Assembly: GCA_009840715.1 (NCBI GenBank)
Contig: VXNE01000405.1
Coordinates: 1-19,753, forward strand
From: Gammaproteobacteria bacterium
GTDB taxonomy: Bacteria; Pseudomonadota; Gammaproteobacteria; Pseudomonadales; Azotimanducaceae
Reading direction: 5' to 3'
DNA: 19,753 nt
Part shown: piece after piece, positions 16,069 through 19,753 of the stretch
Layout of the letters: each line of letters starts with the position of its first letter
Position numbering within the stretch: position 1 is the first letter of the stretch
Program-made: the position numbers and the translations under genes
Notes under the pieces: model-generated
Database searches by the model: none
The model's input: the letters and a program-made list of their open reading frames with translations, nothing else
Told to the model about the DNA's origin: nothing

Positions 16069-16197
16069 CTACGGCCCAAGCTCCTTGGGATCCTGATCTA
16101 ACACGTCGTCCAGCGTGCGCGCGTCGAGCAGGCGCCCGGCCCACGCCTGGAGGGCGGCCACCGACCCCCGCTGCACGTTCCAGCAGGGCGTATCCTC
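16069..16197 (-). other. Possible gene remnant downstream of the hydrolase operon
   Basis: Directly after the stop of the alpha/beta hydrolase, the same frame stays open for about 42 codons to TAG at 16069-16071. It reads VAALQAWAGRLLDARTLDDV. This resembles the helical C-terminal end of DUF4351-type proteins found with PD-(D/E)XK transposase-like nucleases. There is no start codon or ribosome site, so it may be a degraded fragment or chance. Confidence 0.25.
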
Positions 16198-17406
16198 TCA
16201 AGGCGGGGCCGGTGCCTGGTGGGTCTCGTCGAGCACGCGGCGGATGACGTCGATCACGAACTCGGGGGTCTCGTAGGGGAAGTTGTGTCCCGTCCCGGCG
16301 GGCGTGACGATGCGCTCCGACCGGCTCGACGCCGCCAGGTACCGTTGCCGCGTCAACTCGTAGAACCGTCGCAGGCGCTGTTCGAAGCGCTGCTCCCCGG
16401 CGGCGTCGTTGGCTTCGGCGATGGTGCTGAAGAACGCCTCCGCATCCCCCATGTCGCCGGGCGTGACCAGGTAGAGCGGCAGGTCGCCGAGATCGCCGTC
16501 GTAGACCACGGTGTCCCACCCGCGGGCAGCCATCCCTTCCGGGGAGAGTTCGGCGAAGATCGAAGCTGTGGCGACGCGGGCGCGGGTGCCGGACTCGATC
16601 GCGCGCAGCGAGGCAATCAGTTCGGAGCCGAGGCGTTCCTCCATGAGGCGCAGGATCTGCGTCACTTCGGGATCGGTTTCGGCGCTCCCGGCGCCGGCCA
16701 GCATCGCCTCGCCGATCCCGAACAGGCTGACCACCGCGCTCGCGAGGATACCGGCGCGCATGCTGCCGAGTACCGGGTTGTGCGGCGCGTAGATGATCGT
16801 GTCGGGCGGTGTCGGATCCAGGAGCACCACGGCGGCGGTCAGTTCCGGGTGGCGCCTGGCCACGTTGGCAACCAGCAGGCCACCGAAGGAATGGCCGGCG
16901 AGCACGAAGGGCGGCCGTTCGCCGGCCCGTTCCAGTACCTCGACGATCTCCTCGGCCTCCAGCGCCGTCGACCGCGGAAAGGGGCCGACATCGCTCCAGC
17001 CCGTACCGGGCCGGTCGATCAGCACGGAGCGCGCCTCCCTGGCGAGGCCCTCGTGGAGATGATGGACATAAAGGCCGGCGCTGTGCCCGCCCGGCAACCA
17101 GACCACCGTCGGCCTGCCGCGCGCCTCCCCCTCCGCCAGCACGTGGATTCGATAGCCGCCCATGTCGACGAGTTCGCCCGGGGGCGGATGATCGGCTCGC
17201 GCTCCGGCGACGCGCACGATGTGGACGATCGCACCGGCCGCCAGCAACGCCGCCACGACCAGCACGCCGAGACCCGATCGCCGCCGCCATCGCCCACCGG
17301 CGCGGTTTCCCCACCACCAGGACGCGCCGCCGACGAGCGCAACGGCCAGCGCGATGACAAGACCCGCCCAGTCCTGGCTGAGCAGCACGTAGAGGGCGTT
17401 ACTCAT
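16198..17406 (-). CDS. Membrane-anchored alpha/beta hydrolase
   Basis: 402 residues from ATG at 17406, with AAGGAAG about seven bases upstream. Two predicted transmembrane helices lie at the N-terminus (about 14-33 and 45-66), joined by a short Arg-rich loop (GGRWRRRSG); by the positive-inside rule the loop is cytoplasmic and the catalytic part faces the periplasm. The hydrolase domain (about 75-395) has VVWLPGGHSAG with the oxyanion region, DRPGTGWSD, nucleophile Ser173 in LAGHSFGG, a likely acid in TPGD (Asp318) and His374 in GTGHNFP. A lid of about 110 residues lies between. Many relatives are esterases, epoxide hydrolases or haloperoxidase-like enzymes; the exact reaction is unclear. It is the last gene of the leftward operon, 24 bases after its neighbour. 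Confidence 0.85.
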   Translation of the reverse strand: MSNALYVLLSQDWAGLVIALAVALVGGASWWWGNRAGGRWRRRSGLGVLVVAALLAAGAIVHIVRVAGARADHPPPGELVDMGGYRIHVLAEGEARGRPTVVWLPGGHSAGLYVHHLHEGLAREARSVLIDRPGTGWSDVGPFPRSTALEAEEIVEVLERAGERPPFVLAGHSFGGLLVANVARRHPELTAAVVLLDPTPPDTIIYAPHNPVLGSMRAGILASAVVSLFGIGEAMLAGAGSAETDPEVTQILRLMEERLGSELIASLRAIESGTRARVATASIFAELSPEGMAARGWDTVVYDGDLGDLPLYLVTPGDMGDAEAFFSTIAEANDAAGEQRFEQRLRRFYELTRQRYLAASSRSERIVTPAGTGHNFPYETPEFVIDVIRRVLDETHQAPAPP

Positions 17407-17430
17407 CTTCGCTTCCTTTTCGCTTCCCCT

Positions 17431-17868
17431 TCAGGGCAGCGGCACGCCGCGCACCGCCCGGTTCGACAGCACGTCGCGCATGGCTTCCCGTTCCGCTTCA
17501 AGCGTCTGCAGCTTCTCCGCCCCGTAGTGCTCCAGGTAGAACTCGCCCGCCCGCGCCTCGATGTCGTCCAGCCCTGCCCAGTTGTTGTACTTCAGCATCA
17601 ACAGCGCATCCCATTCGTCCGGAGCGGCCTTGTACGGATTGCTGAACAGCATGAAGTCGGCGAGGATCCCCTCCTCTTTCGCCATGCTGAAGATGGCCGC
17701 GCCGTTCACGCGAAAGTCGTTCCAGAACGCCTGCGCCTGGCCCGGCTTGATCCGGTAGTAGACCATTCTCCAGACCGGGGCCGGCTGTTCCGCCGTCTCC
17801 TGAGCGCAAACCCCTCCCCCCGACGCAAGAGACGTGAGGAAAAGCGCCGCAATCAACATTTTCTTCAT
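17431..17868 (-). CDS. Small secreted protein of unknown function
   Basis: 145 residues from ATG at 17868 with AAGGAG about seven bases upstream. A Sec signal peptide (MKKMLIAALFLTSLASGG, cleavage probably after Ala22) leads to a mature protein of about 120 residues. WRMVYYRIKPGQAQAFWNDF looks like the first strand and helix of a ferredoxin-like alpha/beta dimeric barrel, as in NIPSNAP or ABM-type proteins. The rest is helical and acidic (DDIEARAGEFYLEHYGAEKL). No catalytic motif was recognised. It lies between the CapA-like gene (28 bases) and the membrane hydrolase (24 bases) and is surely cotranscribed with them. The fold suggestion is weak. Confidence 0.75.
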   Translation of the reverse strand: MKKMLIAALFLTSLASGGGVCAQETAEQPAPVWRMVYYRIKPGQAQAFWNDFRVNGAAIFSMAKEEGILADFMLFSNPYKAAPDEWDALLMLKYNNWAGLDDIEARAGEFYLEHYGAEKLQTLEAEREAMRDVLSNRAVRGVPLP

Positions 17869-17896
17869 CAGTTGCTCCTTGAATGGACACCTCGCG

Positions 17897-19060
17897 TCAG
17901 GAGTCCGCCGGCACGACTTGCATGGTCGGGCATCCCCCCAGCTCGATCTCCGCCGGCGCGACGCGGGCGTTCAGCTTCTGCGTGTCGCACCCCTTCTGTA
18001 CGTATGCGACCACCTCCTTGCCTTCCGGTGAACCCGGACTCACCGGATGCACCAACCCGTCCGGGCGCAGCATGCACGGCACGAAGCCGATCCCGGCGAC
18101 GCGGCCCGCCTCCACGCTTGCCCACGCCATGAGCGTCATGCGCGACTCGGAGTGCAGCGGCAGCAGCGGCCATCCTTCCCGGGGGGCTACCCCGTAGAAG
18201 TCCGGGTCTTCGCCCGCGCCACCCAACATCTCGAGCAGGTCCGGGGGTAACTCCGCGCGCAGGTCGAACACGAAATGGCCCAGCCCGTAGAGGATGGGCT
18301 TGCCTTCGTACCACTCCATCCCGCGCAGCACGTGGTGGTGATGCCCGACGACCATGTCCGCGCCCTCGTCGATGCAGAAGCGGGCGGTGCGGACCTCGTG
18401 GTCGGTGAGGTGGAAGGGCTTCATGAAGTCGCCCCAGTGGAACGTGGCGACGACCAGATCCGCCCGTTCCCGGGCACGGGCGATGTCCTCTCGCAGGCTC
18501 GCGACGTCTTGATCGAAGGGCACGGTCTTCACCCGGGGTTCGCAGCCGGGCGCGTGGTAGTTGTCGTAGGCGTCGACGTAGATGTTGTGGGCCCGCATCG
18601 GCGCGACGCCCGGCACCGTCGAACGGGCTTCGTACCCCGACGGGAAGATCGACGCATACCCGAGGAAGGCGATCTTCACCCCGCCGGCCTCGACGATCGC
18701 CGGGGCCCGTGCTTCCGCGAGATCCCGGCCCGCGCCGCAGGTCGCCACGCCCTGCGCGTTCAGGCGCGCCCGGGTGTCCAGCATGGCCGCGTGACCGGCA
18801 TCGACGATGTGGTTGTTGGCCAGTGTCACGACGTCGAACCCGCACTGCGCGTAGACATCGAGGTTCCGCGCGGGGGGAAGCACCTGCACCGGCGCGCTCG
18901 GCGGCATGTGCGGCTCGTCGGTGTACGGCCCCTCCAGGTTGGCGAACAGCACGTCCGTGGCATCGAGCACCGGTTGCACCTTGCTGAACACCTCCGGCGG
19001 ATCTTCGCGGTCGACCAGGACATCGCCCACCAGTCCCAGGATCAGTCGCCCTTCGCTCAC
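17897..19060 (-). CDS. CapA-family metallophosphatase-like protein
   Basis: 387 residues from GTG at 19060, preceded by a very strong ribosome site GAGGAGGAAGG (19065-19075). It has no signal peptide or membrane segment, unlike PgsA/CapA of polyglutamate capsule operons, which are membrane-bound. Motifs of the CapA metallophosphatase domain are in order: LVGDVLVD (Asp13), NLEGP (Asn41, Glu43), LANNHIVDAG (Asn83, His84), TFHWG (His208), and VVGHHHHVLRG (His240-243). This is a two-metal calcineurin-like fold. No capB, capC or capE gene is nearby, so a capsule role is unlikely; stand-alone relatives have unknown hydrolase roles. Spacing of 15 bases to the upstream hydrolase and 28 to the next gene shows an operon. 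Confidence 0.88.
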   Translation of the reverse strand: MSEGRLILGLVGDVLVDREDPPEVFSKVQPVLDATDVLFANLEGPYTDEPHMPPSAPVQVLPPARNLDVYAQCGFDVVTLANNHIVDAGHAAMLDTRARLNAQGVATCGAGRDLAEARAPAIVEAGGVKIAFLGYASIFPSGYEARSTVPGVAPMRAHNIYVDAYDNYHAPGCEPRVKTVPFDQDVASLREDIARARERADLVVATFHWGDFMKPFHLTDHEVRTARFCIDEGADMVVGHHHHVLRGMEWYEGKPILYGLGHFVFDLRAELPPDLLEMLGGAGEDPDFYGVAPREGWPLLPLHSESRMTLMAWASVEAGRVAGIGFVPCMLRPDGLVHPVSPGSPEGKEVVAYVQKGCDTQKLNARVAPAEIELGGCPTMQVVPADS

Positions 19061-19075
19061 AAGTCCTTCCTCCTC

Positions 19076-19753
19076 TCAGTCCTCATGCACGGCCTCCCCG
19101 GCCGCACAGGCCTCGCCCCGGTGCAGCGCGAGGACACACGCCATGAGCCGCCTGCGCGTTCCGGGCGCCGTCTGGCCCATGTGGCCGCCGCTGGTCAGGT
19201 GCAGGCCGGCGTTGGGCAGCTTCTCCGCCCACACCTTGTTGTAGGGCGTCCCGACCTCGGTCACGCCCGTGAAGAATTCGACCCGGGGCGCGATGTCGAA
19301 GATGTCGAAACCCCATCCGGCACGGTCGAGCACGAATCCCACTTCCCGAAGGAGCGCGTCGGATTCGAACTCGGCCGCCGCGAAATAGGCCCGCACGACC
19401 TCCGTCTCGGTGTCTTCCGGAAACTGCCGATAGGGGTCGGAAGCCCGGTATGTCGCGATCTCCTCCTCGCTGCCGGTGGCCAGCGACGCGCCAAGCTTCC
19501 GTGTCCCCTCCACCCACGCCGCGGGTCCCGACTCGGCGAGCGCGTGGTAGATGGGCGTCAGGGTCCAGGCCTCTTCGTCGTCGAATACCGGCGTCGCCGG
19601 GTTGAGGGGCATGGCTCCGGCGATCCGTTCGGGCAGCGCGTGCGCCAGCGCGAGCGCGAACATCCCGCCGTTGGAGTTGCCCATGACCACGACCCGCGAG
19701 AGCTCCAGCGCATCGAGGAGTTGCACGAAGTCGTCGTGGTAGCTGGCCACGGC
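19076..19753 (-). CDS. Alpha/beta hydrolase, N-terminus outside window
   Basis: 226 residues are visible; the frame runs off the right end, so the true start is outside. The nucleophile elbow is GNSNGG (Ser about 28 residues into the visible part) after LSRVVVM. The catalytic His is in SGGHMGQT near the C-terminus. Where the acid usually sits (a strand ending in G-x-x-D) the sequence reads VEFFTGVTEVGTP, so a Glu may replace Asp or the acid lies elsewhere. The protein resembles general alpha/beta-fold esterases and peptidases. It is the first visible gene of the leftward operon, 15 bases before the CapA-like gene. Confidence 0.8.
   Translation of the reverse strand, partial: AVASYHDDFVQLLDALELSRVVVMGNSNGGMFALALAHALPERIAGAMPLNPATPVFDDEEAWTLTPIYHALAESGPAAWVEGTRKLGASLATGSEEEIATYRASDPYRQFPEDTETEVVRAYFAAAEFESDALLREVGFVLDRAGWGFDIFDIAPRVEFFTGVTEVGTPYNKVWAEKLPNAGLHLTSGGHMGQTAPGTRRRLMACVLALHRGEACAAGEAVHED

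Noticed and set aside
16219..18132. Long + strand frame across the leftward operon (637 codons)
   Set aside because: It crosses three well-supported - strand genes and has arginine-, proline- and histidine-rich nonsense composition.

Overview
The window is a stretch of a high-GC Gram-negative genome. Two TonB-dependent outer-membrane receptors, a lipoprotein with an LAGC lipobox, several Sec-type and one Tat-type signal peptide, and a receptor of the Xanthomonas/Caulobacter type point to a proteobacterium, probably an uncultured gamma- or alphaproteobacterium (inference; no rRNA or marker gene is present). GC is about 65-72% in sampled rows of the main genes and clearly lower (about 43-55% in sampled rows) in the second TonB receptor.

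Left part (1-3008, + strand): the 3' end of a putative esterase, a Tat-exported peptidase M19-like protein whose metal ligands are partly missing, a glutathione S-transferase, and then a second, orphan copy of the last 89 bases of the M19 gene (about 92% identical). A compact type II toxin-antitoxin pair (Phd/YefM antitoxin, PIN toxin) follows, with direct repeats in its promoter. A phytanoyl-CoA dioxygenase-like gene on the - strand converges on the toxin; both stop codons share one CTAG.

Centre (4047-12095, + strand): a five-gene run that looks like one operon: TonB receptor, dienelactone-hydrolase-like alpha/beta hydrolase, S9 peptidase lipoprotein, imidazolonepropionase-like amidohydrolase with a natural poly-His stretch, and a secreted SRPBCC protein. 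The layout (outer-membrane importer, surface or periplasmic peptidase, cytoplasmic hydrolases) suggests uptake and breakdown of a peptide-, amide- or ester-containing compound; the substrate is unknown.

Right-centre (11990-13365, - strand): a decayed hipBA module. The hipB-like gene keeps its helix-turn-helix but has lost its C-terminal part. The hipA-like gene is broken by several frame changes and a large internal deletion. The end of the SRPBCC gene reads antisense into this debris. A gene-free stretch (13366-13699) carries a perfect GC-rich inverted repeat.

Right part (13700-19753, - strand): a second, compositionally distinct TonB receptor, then a leftward four-gene operon: alpha/beta hydrolase (cut by the window end), CapA-like metallophosphatase, small secreted protein of unknown function, and a membrane-anchored alpha/beta hydrolase. 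No tRNA, rRNA, CRISPR array or intact insertion sequence was seen.
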